Assembly: GCA_025200525.1 (NCBI GenBank)
Contig: CM045768.1
Coordinates: forward strand, 44,549,022-44,613,021
DNA from: Camellia lanceoleosa
Lineage: Eukaryota > Streptophyta > Magnoliopsida > Ericales > Theaceae
Reading direction: 5' to 3'
Length of the DNA: 64,000 nt
Shown here: piece after piece, positions 29,374-41,685 of the stretch
How positions within the stretch are numbered: position 1 is the stretch's first letter
Layout: each line of letters starts with the position of its first letter
The notes under the pieces: model-generated
What the model saw: only the letters and a program-made list of their open reading frames with translations
Told to the model about the DNA's origin: nothing
Databases searched by the model: none
Made by a program: the position numbers and the translations under genes

Positions 29374-32232
29374 GCAGGTTGATCGCCTTGTTGGCAAAGA
29401 TCATCTCTTCAAACGTAGCATTATTCTGATAAAGGCTTGGTGCTATTATGAAAGTCGTATTCTTGGTGCCCCTCATGGTTTAATTTCTACGTATGCTTTG
29501 GAAACATTGGTCTTATATATTTTCCATCTCTTTCACGCATCATTAGATGGGCCTTTGGCGGTAATTCCTCATGTCTGTGCAAACTGACATTGTATTGGTA
29601 GACACAATGCATGACTGAGTTCCACTTACTATATTTCTTTTTATGTTTTTAGGTTCTCTACAGATTTTTGGACTATTTTAGCAAATTTGATTGGGAAAAC
29701 TACTGTATTAGCTTGAAAGGACCAGTTAGCAAAGCTTCACTGCCTGATATAGTTGGTAAGCAAGACCCCTTTCTGCCTGGGAAGTAGGTAATTCTCTTTT
29801 TGTTTTTTTTTTTGGCATATGATTCTAGTTCTTTGTTTCTGGGGATGCAGTTGAGATGCCAGCAAATGTGGGGGATGATTTGATGCTTAGTGAAGAATTT
29901 CTTAGAAACTGTATGGACATGTTCTCAGTTCCATCAAGGGGGCTTGAAACAAATTTGCGAGCATTTCCACAAAAGCATCTAAATATAATTGATCCGCTGA
30001 AAGAAAATAACAACCTTGGGCGCAGTGTCCACAGAGGTTAGGAGAATTTGCTTGCTTATACTTTATTTATTATTGAAATTGGGCCTCTGGCAGTCTATTT
30101 AAATTATGATCCAGCTATACAGAGGTTTATAGCCTGAGATTACTGTTGTAGCCAGTTGTTATGGAGGTTGCTATCACTGATAATGAATGTCGTTCTCTGA
30201 AACGTTTTAAGTACGTGGATAGGGTGATAATTTTTTTTATTCTAATTTTTATCTAGTCAATGCTTTTAGTTTTGGAGGTTCTTAATCTTACGCTTTTAGC
30301 AATTTTGGAACTTAATCTAGTCAAGGCAAATGACTGTTGAAGACTTAGAGACTCTTTTTGTGCAATAATTTGACATGGGTCTTACGTCCTGCTCTTCAAA
30401 AGGATAAAATAAGCAAAGGAATTGTTTTTCTTGATTTGTGAAGTACTTTCAGAAAAGAATAATCTGTAGGTGCCTTTATCTTTTGGGATGTGTACAAATT
30501 CCTTACATCATGATAATATGGCACATGTTGGTTCATGTAGGTAATTTCTATCGAATACGTAGTGCTTTCAAATATGGGGCCCGCAAGCTTGGTCGAATTC
30601 TTCTATTACCAAGAGAGAGAACTGCAGATGAGATCAAGTGGTTCTTTTCAAACACACTGGAGAGGCATGGACGTAAATCTGGCAATTTGTCCCTGTCATC
30701 TCATTCCAGAACATTCTCTGAGGAAAAGATTCAACTGAACTCATTGAATCTTGATTTGGATAGTAATATACCAGAGGTGGAAGATAATGAACTAGACAGA
30801 TACTCCATGAAAAATGATTCTTTACAGGCGGCTTGTCCAACAGATGGGATTGGTGTTTTAGGATCTCACTTAGCTGGAGACTCAAGTTTGCGAATCGCAT
30901 GTGACTTGTCTGATTGTTCACCGTCAAATTGCGACTTAAACAATTCTCTTTCTGGTTTATATTACTATGCACCTCATAATAAGATGTTGTATGAAGAAAA
31001 GGCAGCAAACATTGCTGATGAGAGGATGGGTTTTGATTCATGGATTGAACACAGGGAGAAACATTTGGGGGCTGGTAATGGAGTCTGTTCATGCACTAAT
31101 AATCACGAGGGTGTGAGCTGTTGTGGTTCTGGAATCTTGAGTCCATATGCGCTTCTATCAGAAGGTTTGGCCCTTGATCTTAGGGAAAGAGATTTGGCTG
31201 ATATTGCTGGAAGCACGGAAACATTGAATCCCTTGTCAGACCTTAGCGGGGACTATGACAGTCACATAAGGAGTTTGCTATATGGTCAGTGTTGCCATGG
31301 GTATGCTTTATCCGCACCTGTACTGCCCAATCCCAATCCTCCCACATTCCATTCTCAGGTGCAAAATAAAAAGCCATGGGAAACTGTTCGTCGATCCATG
31401 CCACTTAAGCGGAGCGTGAATTCTCAAATGAACACAACTGGTGCGGTCTTGGGATCAACGCAAAACCCCATGAACAATCCCCCACTATCCAATTCTTTGG
31501 GTTCAGAAGAAAAGCATAAAGCACGAGGAACTGGCACATACTTTCCCAATTCGGTATTGCGTTCAAATTTCTTTGGCATATATTCTGTGTTGAAATAATA
31601 TTGAGATGAATACAGTTTTAATTTACAGCTGCATATTATCAGTGATCATTACGCATGAATTTTGCAGAATGGTTGTTCATGCAGAGGGAAGTCCTCACAA
31701 GGAAGGGGAAGGAACCAGGCATCGGGGAATCAACGCCAGTCATGGAGACACACTCGTAACAATGGCTCAGCTCCGACACTGCTGGAGAAGAAGAAGTCAT
31801 TTGAGGGAGGCAGCCATGAGCTTCCACATTCTCGGTCACAGCAATCTACTCATTCTGAGCTGGACGATGACTCTAATTCTTCTGGTTTCTCCATCTTATC
31901 TCAGAAACTTGAATTTGGATCGTTTGGAGAAATGCCGGAAGAAAGCGGTCAGACAGCTTCAGACACTTGTCGAGGCTGGGGCTCCACTCCAAGCCCAGTG
32001 ACAATGAAAGTGCACGGTGCAAAAACAGTATTGGATAATAATCAAGAAAGGTAGAGGAAATTTGTTGCATTGGAATCTGTTTACGGAAGTAGAGAACGAA
32101 TTACGATGTTGAAGTTTCTCTTTCTTACGTACTGCTTTGTCTAAAGCTCGGTATATATGGTTTTGGATTTTCAGGGTTGCAAAGCAGTCATACCACCTCA
32201 AGGACGAAGATTTCCCTCCTTTGGCCATCTGA
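22719..32232 (+). CDS. Nucleotidyltransferase, PAP/OAS1 substrate-binding domain protein
   Basis: Member of the plant family of non-canonical nucleotidyltransferases (At3g51620/At3g61690-like by memory), expected to act in RNA 3' tailing; the substrate is not known to me. Exons: 22719-22976, 25265-25450, 26383-26475, 29378-29560, 29653-29755, 29851-30036, 30541-31553, 31668-32050, 32175-32232, giving 820 aa. All borders are GT-AG with consistent phase. The motif FPYGSVPLKTYLPDGDIDLT spans residues 88-107, with G91/S92 and acidic D103/D105; a third Asp (D162, in IVIDIS) completes the triad. RSIILIKAWCYYESRILG and STYALETLVLYIF (180-240) mark the substrate-binding domain. The region after about residue 400 is Ser/Gly/Asn-rich and looks disordered. 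The last exon gives SYHLKDEDFPPL, a tail seen in relatives, which argues for splicing over the TAG at 32052. Intron 3 carries an LTR element. Confidence 0.92.
26984..27522 (+). repeat. 5' LTR of the intronic element
   Basis: 539 bp. Starts TGTGGGGACATAATTTTTG, contains CACGTG words at both edges of a duplicated GGCCGAGGTG patch and a TATAAAAG box at 27286-27293, and ends ATTGACACACA. Compared with the 3' LTR it has 14 extra bases near 27037 and scattered substitutions; about nine-tenths of positions agree by eye. Confidence 0.9.
27526..27543 (+). other. Primer-binding site
   Basis: TGGCGCCGTCTGTGGGAA lies three bases past the 5' LTR. The same 18 bases occur after the 5' LTR of the Tat-lineage element (44785-44802). 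The TGGCGCC start fits the 3' end of a tRNA carrying GGCGCCA; I did not assign which tRNA. Confidence 0.85.
27558..28166 (+). pseudogene. gag-like remnant of the intronic LTR element
   Basis: ATG at 27558 opens a 95-codon frame (MANDGQKEKVGDNTP...). The charged segment EDDLQVWKDRCLRKDDEMKG and LADLQTA resembles the coiled N-terminal part of Tat-type gag. After the stop at 27843, other frames continue for about 300 bases without a recognisable capsid, protease or RT. It is too short to act as gag. Confidence 0.5.
28190..28495 (+). repeat. Five-copy ~60-bp tandem repeat
   Basis: 'aatttacaagttgaagttaaacc' recurs at intervals of about 56-63 bp, each followed by 'gaggtcatatttaacacttgttgaaatttt' with small changes. 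It lies between the gag-like remnant and the 3' LTR, the same place where the Tat element of this window carries its own tandem array. Confidence 0.85.
28558..29083 (+). repeat. 3' LTR of the intronic element
   Basis: 526 bp, begins TGTGGGGACATAATTTTTG after a purine stretch and ends ACACACACA before CCTTC. The TATA-like position reads CATAAAAG (about 28850) where the 5' LTR has TATAAAAG. Confidence 0.9.
29263..29371 (+). repeat. (CT)n-(TA)n-(CT)n microsatellites at the intron 3 acceptor
   Basis: (TC)n at 29263-29284 passes into (TA)n at 29285-29302. After 30 bases a second (CT)n, 29333-29371, runs straight into CATGCAG, the acceptor of exon 4 (first base 29378). The microsatellite is therefore the polypyrimidine tract of this splice site. 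Confidence 0.9.
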
Positions 32233-32572
32233 ATATGCCTTTGCAAGGATTTTCGATACATATATAAGAAAGAGCAGGCAAATAGCTGTAGATTCTAACA
32301 AACTTACCAGTCCAAATATTTAGAGAGGGAATATGCTCTTTTTGCTTTTTTCTTTTATTCTTCTCTTTTTTTATAAAATTTTGGTGGTTGTTGATGTGAT
32401 GTACAAAAATTGGCTCTGTACATTCTTCTAGTGTTGAAAAATTACTAGTTTATACAAAATTTGAAAAGATTAGTTATGTTGAATATTGGGTTATATAATA
32501 TAGGTAGTGTTGTGGTGTGAAAGGCGTGCATGTAGAATTGTGGATATTGTGTTTGGATGTGTACCTACATTG

Positions 32573-32795
32573 AGGTCTCATTTGGCAACAGGTCGGTTTA
32601 GTCAAAAAGTTATTAAAAAAGTTAAAAAACTAAAAACTCATATCAAAAAGTCAAAGATTCTATATTCTCTCTACTTTTTACATATTTTTTTGTAAAAAGT
32701 TAAAAAGTCATCACAAATATACTAGTTTTTTTTAACTCATATTTTAGTTAAATAGTCAAAAAGTTGCTAAATTAGTCTGTTCCTAAACGAGGCCT
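32573..32795. mobile_element. MITE with AGGYCTC ends
   Basis: The left end AGGTCTCATTTGGCAACA and the right end TGTTCCTAAACGAGGCCT are imperfect inverted partners. The interior is made of 'aaaaagtcaaaaagt' words. No duplication is obvious. It lies about 340 bp past the nucleotidyltransferase stop. Confidence 0.55.
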
Positions 32796-33828
32796 GGGTC
32801 ACAGTTTGAATAACTAATTTTCATTGTGTTGTATTTGGGTCTTGGGTACGAGAAGGGAAGGGGATAAAAAAAAAAAAAAAAAAAGGAAAAAAAAAAAAAA
32901 AAAAAAGAGAGTAAGTTATCAAGAAGTCTTTTTAGAAAAATATATAGCCTATTTAGTCTCATAATCTTTTGTTTTTCCTTAAAAGTCCTATAGCGTTTTT
33001 CTTCTTCTTCTCTGCCTCTTTTGCTCTTTGTGATTTTTGGTGATCGTTAACAGGCAACTACATCTTACTTCTTCTCTTTTTCTTTCTCTTTCTAATATAT
33101 AGTCATCGACGACTGATGACTACCATCGATTGAGATTCATTGGCAACCACCGACTGCTAACTTGTTATTTTACCCTCACCAACGGTAAAAAAAATATGTT
33201 TTCGACAAAGAAGATGAATAGATCTATTTAGATCTGATGTAGATTTACATCAAATCTAAGAAGATCTACATCAAATCCGACCAAATCTAAACAAAAAATA
33301 ATTGCCGAAGTATAATTCTCTCTTTATCTCTGCCTCTCTCCTTCGATCTCTTAATTTTTCTACATTTTCTCTGCTATACACTTCTCTTTTTTGTTTGGAG
33401 AAAATTTTTAAGTTCTGAACAAGTTGTTTTCGAGTTTTAGTTATAGGCGGTGAAAACTATAAAATTTTGCAGTTTCAATTTTTTTTTTATGCTGGAATGA
33501 ATCATGATTTAAAATTGTAAAATTTTATAATTTCATAACATTATTTAAAACTGTAAAATTTTACAACTTTATAACATGTTTTTCAATTTGATTAATAAAA
33601 ATAAATGCTTAACAAATTTTTGCTTTGAAGCTGTAACATTTTACAGTTTCAAAGCTTGTTTTTCAGTTTGATCAATATTGAAAATTATTTACTTAAATCT
33701 TACAAAAATTGAAAAATAACATATGTTTTTTTTCATTACTGTTTTTTGTCGTTACATTTTTTTTCCTTTTAATTTATTAATATTTAGCACATTTTGTTAT
33801 GTTTTTTCGCTCTAATTTCTCCATTTAA

Positions 33829-34018
33829 GAGTTGTTTGGGATGTCCTAAATAAGTGCACTTTTTGACTTTTTAGACTAAAAAGTAGAGGGAAAAAAATGG
33901 TTGTTTGAGATAACTTTTTGACTTTTTACGAAAAAATGTGTATTAATATATTGTATAAAATAGCAACATTACCATTTTATCCCTACTATAACGAATTGCC
34001 TACTAACTTGCATTGTCT
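33829..34018. repeat. MITE-like repeat related to 21826-22080
   Basis: 'gagttgtttgggatgtcctaaataagtg' plus 'taactttttgactttttacgaaaaaatgtgtatta' matches the 21826 copy in the same order. The right end was not found; the foldback element at 34087 follows closely. Confidence 0.45.
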
Positions 34019-34086
34019 AGGAAGCCAGACGGTAGGAGGAAACAAGTATAGGAGCAGATTGCCTACAGTTCGAGATCGGACTGGAC

Positions 34087-34415
34087 GGTGTCGTTCGGCC
34101 CGTGAGGGCCCACCACGGGTCTCATTTTGATAATCGAAACCGTTAATATGTAAAACTCATCGAGTATTATACGCTTGTAAAAAATCATGTTGATCAGATA
34201 TTGATAACTATCTGATCAGATTAGTTTTTCGTCAACCGTTAATTTCTTCACCGTCCATTTTTTTTTATAAAAAAAACTGATTTAATCATGTAATTATCGA
34301 TATCTGATCAACATGATGTTTTATAAGCATATAGTACTCGACGAGTTCTACACATTGAACGGTTCAGATTATTAAAACGGGACCCGTGATTGGCCTCCAC
34401 GGGCCGAACAACACC
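34087..34415. mobile_element. Foldback element, family C copy 1
   Basis: Long inverted arms: GGTGTCGTTCGGCCCG (34087) pairs with CGGGCCGAACAACACC (ending 34415). Further in, 'aaccgttaatatg', 'catgttgatcagatatt' and their reverse complements pair as well. Arms of about 130 bp surround a short centre. It shares 'tttgataat..gaaccgtt' and the 'ttgatc.gatatt' block with copies at 43386 and 55970. Non-coding. Confidence 0.75.
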
Positions 34416-36663
34416 ATCATGTGCAAATTTTTTTGTACACCCGCGTGACTTAGCCTGTGTACCATCACTTCAATACTGATCGGATGGCTTGTACTTGGCC
34501 TGTGTAAAGGGGTTTTATATATATATATATATATTTTTTGTGAATAGAGATAACTTTTTTGTTTTTTTAGTAACTTTTTTACTTTTTGTAATTTTTTGTG
34601 TATGCCAAACCAAGCCTTATTCTTTTTTTTCTTCTTTTCCCGTCAATATTCTGGACATTCCGATGAGTCTTCAATAATGTTCTTAACAGCGAATATTCTG
34701 GATATTTTGGCAACTTCCATTGACGTTCATAACACTCTAGTGAACTTCCGGCGACGTCCCGACAATACTCCAATAACTTTCTAGTGATGTTGAACATTCC
34801 GGCAAGTCTCCAGTGACCGTTTGACGAAAGTCTGACAGTAGTGGGATGTAACAGTGTTTGTAAATTTTTTAAAAAAAATATAAGATTTTTTGGTAACAAT
34901 TAAAAATACATAGGACAAATTGGTGTAAGTATTTTATTTTGAAATTAGATAAGTTTTGAACTTTGTATATAAGACTTACTGGTAAGTTTCAAAAAAAAAA
35001 AAAAAAATCGCAGTGCCCTGGACTACTCCCAAGACGAGGTGGATGAAGCGTCATTGGGGAATGTAGGCCCCCAATGGGAGTGGGTCACATCATAATTTGG
35101 GTTGGGCTATTGGCTTGTGGGCTTCTTCAGGAAAATACTTGGGCCGCTAGTCTTTTGGTAGAACTACGGGCCCTCAGAATTGGTCTATCTATCTCTAGTA
35201 ATTGACAATGGGATCCAAGCTTTTAAAATCAACTTTGATATATTCTCCCTCATTATTTATCTGATTGATGAGATCAAGAATAATTAACATTATTATGCTT
35301 TGGAATCAACCTTGATTATTTATATGGCTTTGTAAAAGAAAAGACAAAAGGCTGAAATTATTTTTACTTTTTTATATTTTTTTTATACAATATTAACTGA
35401 TAATATAATAAGCTAATTCTACTCAGAAAGACTAATTCAGAATTACATCTCATTGTTAAATCCATTCAAACAATAAAATAAAAGAGACTTAAAAATAAAA
35501 TTTATAATATATTAGATAGTTAATTTTATCCATCCATCACCAAAAAGATTGACGTGGAATAAAATTTTAAATGTGTTTAAATATCCGCCATTTGAATTTT
35601 ATGTCAAAGGTTTTATCATAACAACTCCTTATAATTGAGTAAATTATTTGAGTGTACAATCGTGGAATGGTCTCAAACTTAAATCAGCACACCTAATGAT
35701 TTCTGATAAAATTATTTTTATGATAGTCAACTAGTAATCATCAGAACCTACACTTGTTCAAAAAGAACCTACTACTTCTTCATCTGCAAAATTATTATTA
35801 TAAAATAATTAATTGATTTTGTTATCCCACACATATGGTGGTCCCCACCACCAACCAACGAACCATACACGTGTTAATTGATTTGGAGACACAGAATTTG
35901 TCACACCAATACATGTGGGCCCTCACTGGTTTGATTGTTTTTGGAACCAAACAAAACAAAAGTCGCTTTTGGAAGCAATTGGGATCTCTATTCATAAGTT
36001 TAAAACCTATTATGGTCGTGTACGCTTCATCTAACCATTTTGATCACTTCCTTTTCTAAATATACTTGTGGGCTTCATTTTCTTGACCATATTCTTATTG
36101 AAGTTGTTTGCTTCTTTTAATGTCACTCTCCTATAATTTAAAAATAAAACCAATACATAGTTTTTTTTTTTTTTTTTCCGAATAATTACCTATTAGTTGA
36201 ATGTAGAAAAAAACAAAAAAATTATTTAGTGGTGGCCAGTAGTGGATATATTTTTGCACTAAAATTGTTATTCATTTCAACAGCAATTTACCAAATGGAA
36301 GATTCATGTATATTGTCAAATAAAATAGAAAAGGATAATGTTAATTCCAAAAATATCATGGGACTGTAATTGGTGAATACGTCAAGAGAAATCTGCTCAA
36401 TAAGCCTTAATAATTTTTTTTAATTTTACTTTTATACTATCTACAACTTATGACTTTTTGTGAGTTTTATCTTCTTCTTCTTCTTCTTGAAATACATTGT
36501 TGTATTTATATTCCTTTTGTGCCTATCATAATTGCAAATTTTCAAATCAATTAGAGATGAAGAGTGAAGTTAACCATTCACTTGCATATTTGTATATTAA
36601 TTTGGAGAGTTATGAAGATGAAATAGCTTATAGTTTCTGATTAAACTAAAATTTGGTAAACAT

Positions 36664-37643
36664 GAGGGTGTGTTTGTTTGGACGGACTGGATAAGGGGGG
36701 ATTATAATCCATCGGACTGTTAGTCCCGGGATACATTGTCCCGGGACTATTTGGTTGGATTGAATTTGTATCCTATGTTTGTTTAGTCATGAGATTAGAT
36801 GTCTGGATTGGATTATTTTTAGTAAATCTAATGTTTGGTTAGACGAACTGGATAACGATAAATGTTCAAAAGACTATTTTACCCTTATAATCTATAATTT
36901 ATAATTTAACAACACTAAAAAAGTTTAATTTATAAGGCCACAATTTTTAATTTATTATTTTCAATTAAATTAAATTTATAATTTATAATTTATATTTTTA
37001 TTTAATATATAATTTTAAATAACGACAATAAAAAAATAATTTTATTTAATATATAAATTAAATTTTCAACAACACTAAAAAAATTTAATTTATAAGGCCA
37101 TAATTTATAATTTATTATTTTTAAATAAATTTAATTTATAATTTATAATTTTTATTTAATATATAATTTTAAATTAACAATACTAAAAAAAATTTATTTA
37201 ATATGTAAATTTAATTTTTTAACAACACTAAAAAAATTTAATTTATAAGGCCATAATTTATAATTTATTATTTTTAATTAAATTTAATTTATAATTTATA
37301 ATTTATAATTTAAATTTTTTATTTAATATATAGTTTTAAATTAACAACACTAAAAAAATAATTTATAAATATTCAAAAGACTATTTTACCATTTTCTAAT
37401 TGTTTACTAAGTAATAGTATGAAGGGTAAAATAGACATTTCACAAAATAATCCTATGGGATATCAATCCCATGGTTTCTATCCCACACCCCCCATGGGAT
37501 AGAATAGTCCCACATTTGTGGGACTAATAGTCTGGGAGGACTATTAGTCCGGAGCAAAATTTTTCAAACAAACAATAGACTATTAGTCCGATAGGACTAA
37601 TAGTCCAATCACACCCCCTTATCCCTCAAAACAAACATGCTCG
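36664..37643. mobile_element. ~980-bp TIR element with internal tandem array
   Basis: The left end GAGGGTGTGTTTGTTTGG...GGATAAGGGGGG and the right end CCCCCTTATCCCTCAAAACAAACATGCTC are inverted partners with mismatches. Next to the ends lie repeated palindromic words such as GGACTATTAGTCC (right side, at least three related copies) and GTCCCGGGAC (left side). The core is an AT-rich tandem array. No transposase frame and no certain duplication. Confidence 0.6.
36905..37360. repeat. AT-rich tandem array, unit ~155 bp, about three copies
   Basis: 'aacaacactaaaaaa.tttaatttataaggcca' marks unit starts. The AAGGCCA word lies at 36934, 37094 and 37247, so units are 160 and 153 bp. The array sits inside the TIR element and is non-coding. 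Confidence 0.75.
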
Positions 37644-38516
37644 AAGGGTAAAAAGATGAGTATAAAATCCAAAATCTAACAGTTGAATTTGGTGGAAAAA
37701 GAAATGGGTCCACTCCAAGTGATACAGAAATTTGAAAGAGGTGATGAGAAAACCGTTTGGTGATCACTTTCTCTCCTCGAAATGCATAAAATAATTGAGA
37801 TGGAAAACAAAAGTTTTAGTCAACTCACTCTACTTAAATGGAAGACGTGGTTGAATTGAAAGAGATGGGCATTCTAGTATGATCTCTCAAGTTGTGATAT
37901 AAATTTTTTATTTTTATTTTTTAATAATTTCTTGCTGTATAAAAAAGAATAGGAGTGCCTCAACTACAACAATTATTATTAGGCATGACTAAAGAAGATT
38001 TTAACTACGGAAGGCTTGACCAAATTTTTTTTAATTCGTGTAGAAGTTAGATAAGATCATTTCTAATAGTTATTTAAATCTTTCATTAAATTTGAATTTG
38101 ATGAAAAATGAGTCATTTTTCTGTTCCAACGATTGCATTAAATAGGTATCAAATTGAGGATTTCACTTTTCTTTCATCAAACTGAGGATCAATGTTTCTT
38201 TCTTCAAATCACTATTCACTGTTGTTGCTGGATATCCCCTAGATTTTCTCCCGATCGTCCCTCGGATGACCACCTCAAGGTAAAAATCTGTGAAAAAATT
38301 ACACTGGTTAGTCGACTGGTAGTTTGATGAAAAGCCAAAACCCTCTGTTGAAACACTTGATATCAAAGGAAACTTTTACTCAAATTTTTACTCACATTTG
38401 GTAAAAAAATTAATGCACCGCTAGAGATGCTTTAAAAGGAGCCTAAATAAGTCTGACAAAGTGACGTACCATACATTGAGACATAACCTGATCTTAGAAT
38501 AAGAACTCGAGTTACC

Positions 38517-39160
38517 TCAAGTGTTTACACTTCTTGATTTTAATATTAATAATAATTCAAGAATTTTAGAGAGAGAGAGAGAGAGAGCAGAGCTTCTCTC
38601 TTTAGGAGATTTTCGGCGGTACTCTTGCGATACTTCGGTGATCCTTTTTACACTTCTAAAGTGTAGATCTACATTCTTAGAGTATAGATCTGCAGTTGTA
38701 GAATGTAGATCTGGACTTTTTATGTCTGAAGTAAGAGTTTTGAGAGTTTTCTCCTCTGATTTCGACATAATTGTTGGATATTTGATACCCACAATGATTC
38801 CCTCTTCTCTAAAGCATTCTCCCATACCATTGTGAGTATGCTTTCTCCTCAACTCTAGTTGTTGGCGATGTTTGAAGTACGGCAGCGACGGTAGTAGAGT
38901 TAGGTAGTGGCGACGGGGACAACGTCAATTTGGATGATGGGCTTTCAAGCAGATCTTGCTTGGTTTGATGCAGATCTTGCTTCCAGACCACATCTTTGAG
39001 AAGATCAGTGTTTTTTCCTGTATCATAATTGATTTTTTTATTTTTTAGTTTTTTTATTTTTTTTCTCGTTTTGTTGTATGGTTTGTATGGCCCTTTGAGA
39101 TCTTATTTTTGAATATTGTTATTTTTTAATAGAAACATTTTCTACATTCTCAAAAAAAAT
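38517..39160. other. GC-richer island, possible retroposon tail
   Basis: Includes a (GA)n run at 38570-38586 and repeated 'gtagatct' words. It ends in a T-rich stretch with 'aatagaaacattttctacattctc' before an A-run. The end loosely resembles 3' tails of plant LINEs, but no RT, endonuclease or target duplication was found, so the call is only a possibility. Overlapping ORFs on both strands here look non-coding. Confidence 0.25.
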
Positions 39161-39628
39161 AGTTATAATTCAATTTATTAATTCAAATAGCTCTAAAGTG
39201 AGGAATTGAAGGACTTGATCCATTTTCCCCCAAAAAATGGGGGAACAAAATTTGTCAATGAAATTTTTAGAAAAGTGAAATACATACTCAAATGAGGATA
39301 TTTTGAATATATATACTAAAAAAAGAATGGGAAATTTTACTATACACATTTTTTTAAAGATGTATATCATATGCATTTCTAATTATGTTATTTTCTTCGT
39401 TAGTTATAATCAATTTTCTTCTTTAATTATATCAATATTTTAGTTATAACTCATGAGATTTTTGAATATGCCTCATGTGGTGTTTGGTTATACTTTTTTT
39501 TTTTTTTTAATTTTAGTTATGACTAAAAAAATATATAGTTATGTAATTTTCTTATTTAGTTCTAAGGTGCGTATAATACACAAGTCGACATAAGGTCATT
39601 GATTATGCCTCATGTGATGTTTGGTTAT

Positions 39629-41648
39629 TGTCACGACCTAAACCTGCCCCTATAGGTTTAGCGTCGTAACCGGCCAGTAATCCCTATATTACCAAAGGCC
39701 TCTTAACAGAATAACATGTATTTAGGGGTTGTTGAAGCAAATATATAAAATATGCATAATCCATCGAGCTATAAAGACATACATGGGATAGATAATCTTA
39801 CGCTTTTATAGACATACGAGTGATGTAAAAAGAGACAGTATTTATACGTCCCTCCGTATACATATAAGCAAAAAAACTTATCCGTAAATCCAAAGGAACA
39901 AAATTTTTAAAATCTTATACATTTACAAAACATAGCCACTAAACTTGACTTAATTTGGAACCTCCTTGAAAGGCACAAAAGCCTGGCTGACAAAAACTGA
40001 TACGCTAGGTTTTCAACTCTGAGCCTAGTCACGTGCCTGATCACCTACATACATAATAGAAATAGTAAGCGGAAGCTGAGTGAATAATAACAGAGTAAAG
40101 GGGTTTAATGAATGATGTCCATCACAAAGTCAGAAATCAGACTTTATATCATAAACAGATTCACATTCATATTCTTGTTCAAATCATATACAGAAATTAG
40201 AGTTCATGCTTAATTATACGTGGTACATCCATTAGCGCTAACAGAGCAGATACAGAACAGATGGTGGTTATAAGTAACTAGTTCCACAAAGGAACCTCCG
40301 GATCCGGGTAACAGAGTGCATACATAATAAGTTCCATAATGGAACCTCCGATACTGGGTAACAGCTAACAGATATCACATGATGCTAAGGATGTCACGAA
40401 TACATTGTCAGAAACTGAACAATCATTCATTGTACAGAATATAACATTGCATAAAAAAGATCTTAATTCATATCATTCATAAAATAATTAAAGTTAAATA
40501 TAGCTTTACTAAATTATTGCTCACAGATGGCTCCGGGTGCAGACAAACAGAGCAGACTAATCAAACAATTTATAGCATGTGACCTACATCAACACATAAC
40601 AAATACACATTTGAAACACACGTTGGAATATATCTAACTTATTACGTTCCAATCTTAGTGTGTTTCTACATTTTACCCTCATTATTACATCTTAATCTTG
40701 GCCTAGGAATGCGTAGGATGCAATGAGGATGCTAAAATGCACTTGAAAACACTTAACAAAAATTGCTGAAAACAGGGGTTTCGCTCGAATGCAGTTTTCT
40801 TTGCTCGAGCGGACATATAAAATGCAAGTAGTCGCTCGAGCGCACATTCTTTCGCTCTAGCGGTTTGTAAACTTTACAAAAGTGTTGGTTGCTTGATTTT
40901 TCCGTGCGATGCTCGCTCGAGCTGAGACTTATGCCCTTGCTCGAGCGCAACTTTTGTCACTCGAGCGGTTTGCAAAACACACAAACTTCTGGGAGCATAC
41001 ATTTTTTGCTCGAGCGAAAGTGCAAAAATAAAGATGGTCGCTCGAGCACAGGATTTGTCGCTCGAGCGTAGAGACAGAATTCTAGAATTTCCAGAATTGC
41101 TTCCAAGCTTCAAATTTAACCCAAAGCTACAAATTTATGGTTCCTTAGGTCAAAAACTTTAAAAAACATTTAGAAACTCGTGTAACAATATGAGATAAAG
41201 ATCGGTTCACAAAATCAATGCCCAAAACCAAATCAATTCTTCAAAACCAAGCTTGAAACTTTATGTATATAACATGCATATAATGATATAAGATACTTTC
41301 TTTCAAAACATGAGTAATTTGGGATTGTAAGTGCAAAACTATGGTGAGCCCTCAGTTTTTAACAAAAATGTCCTCTTGCATGTATGAATTGATTGAGAAT
41401 TAACTCATAATTCATGAATTATGCATGCATGTATGAAGTAATCTTTCATTCTACATTTTTAATTTAATTCTCATGCTTCATCTTCTAATTCTCTTGAATT
41501 CTTGCACTAAGTAATTTCAAATTCATAATTAAAGAGTTGAATTTCCTACCTAACCTTGAGTTTGCAAGTGTTGGAGCAAAACTTCCTCAATTCCCTTCAA
41601 TCTCCCTTATTTCCTTCTTAATTCTCTTATTCCTTTAATGTTTGGCTT

Positions 41649-41685
<37 letters not shown>

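Larger units (their letters stand above)
32233..39628. other. Intergenic region rich in MITE-like elements
   Basis: No gene was recognised from the nucleotidyltransferase stop to the solo-LTR unit. It contains the elements listed separately, a composite poly-A run at 32868-32906, and non-coding AT-rich DNA. 35000-36600 is unique-looking with nothing I can name. Confidence 0.6.

Noticed and set aside
32052..32054. TAG as the natural end of the nucleotidyltransferase
   Set aside because: A good donor lies at 32051 and an acceptor at 32174, in phase, and the added exon encodes a tail resembling relatives. Splicing is preferred, though retention may occur.
38517..38852. Overlapping ORFs of 104 and 111 codons on opposite strands
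   Set aside because: They contain a (GA)n run and mirrored repetitive words, and no domain is seen on either strand.
40779..41070. CRISPR-like array of short palindromes
   Set aside because: Repeats are only 10 bp and spacing is irregular, and the DNA is plant nuclear; a regulatory cluster in an LTR is a better reading.
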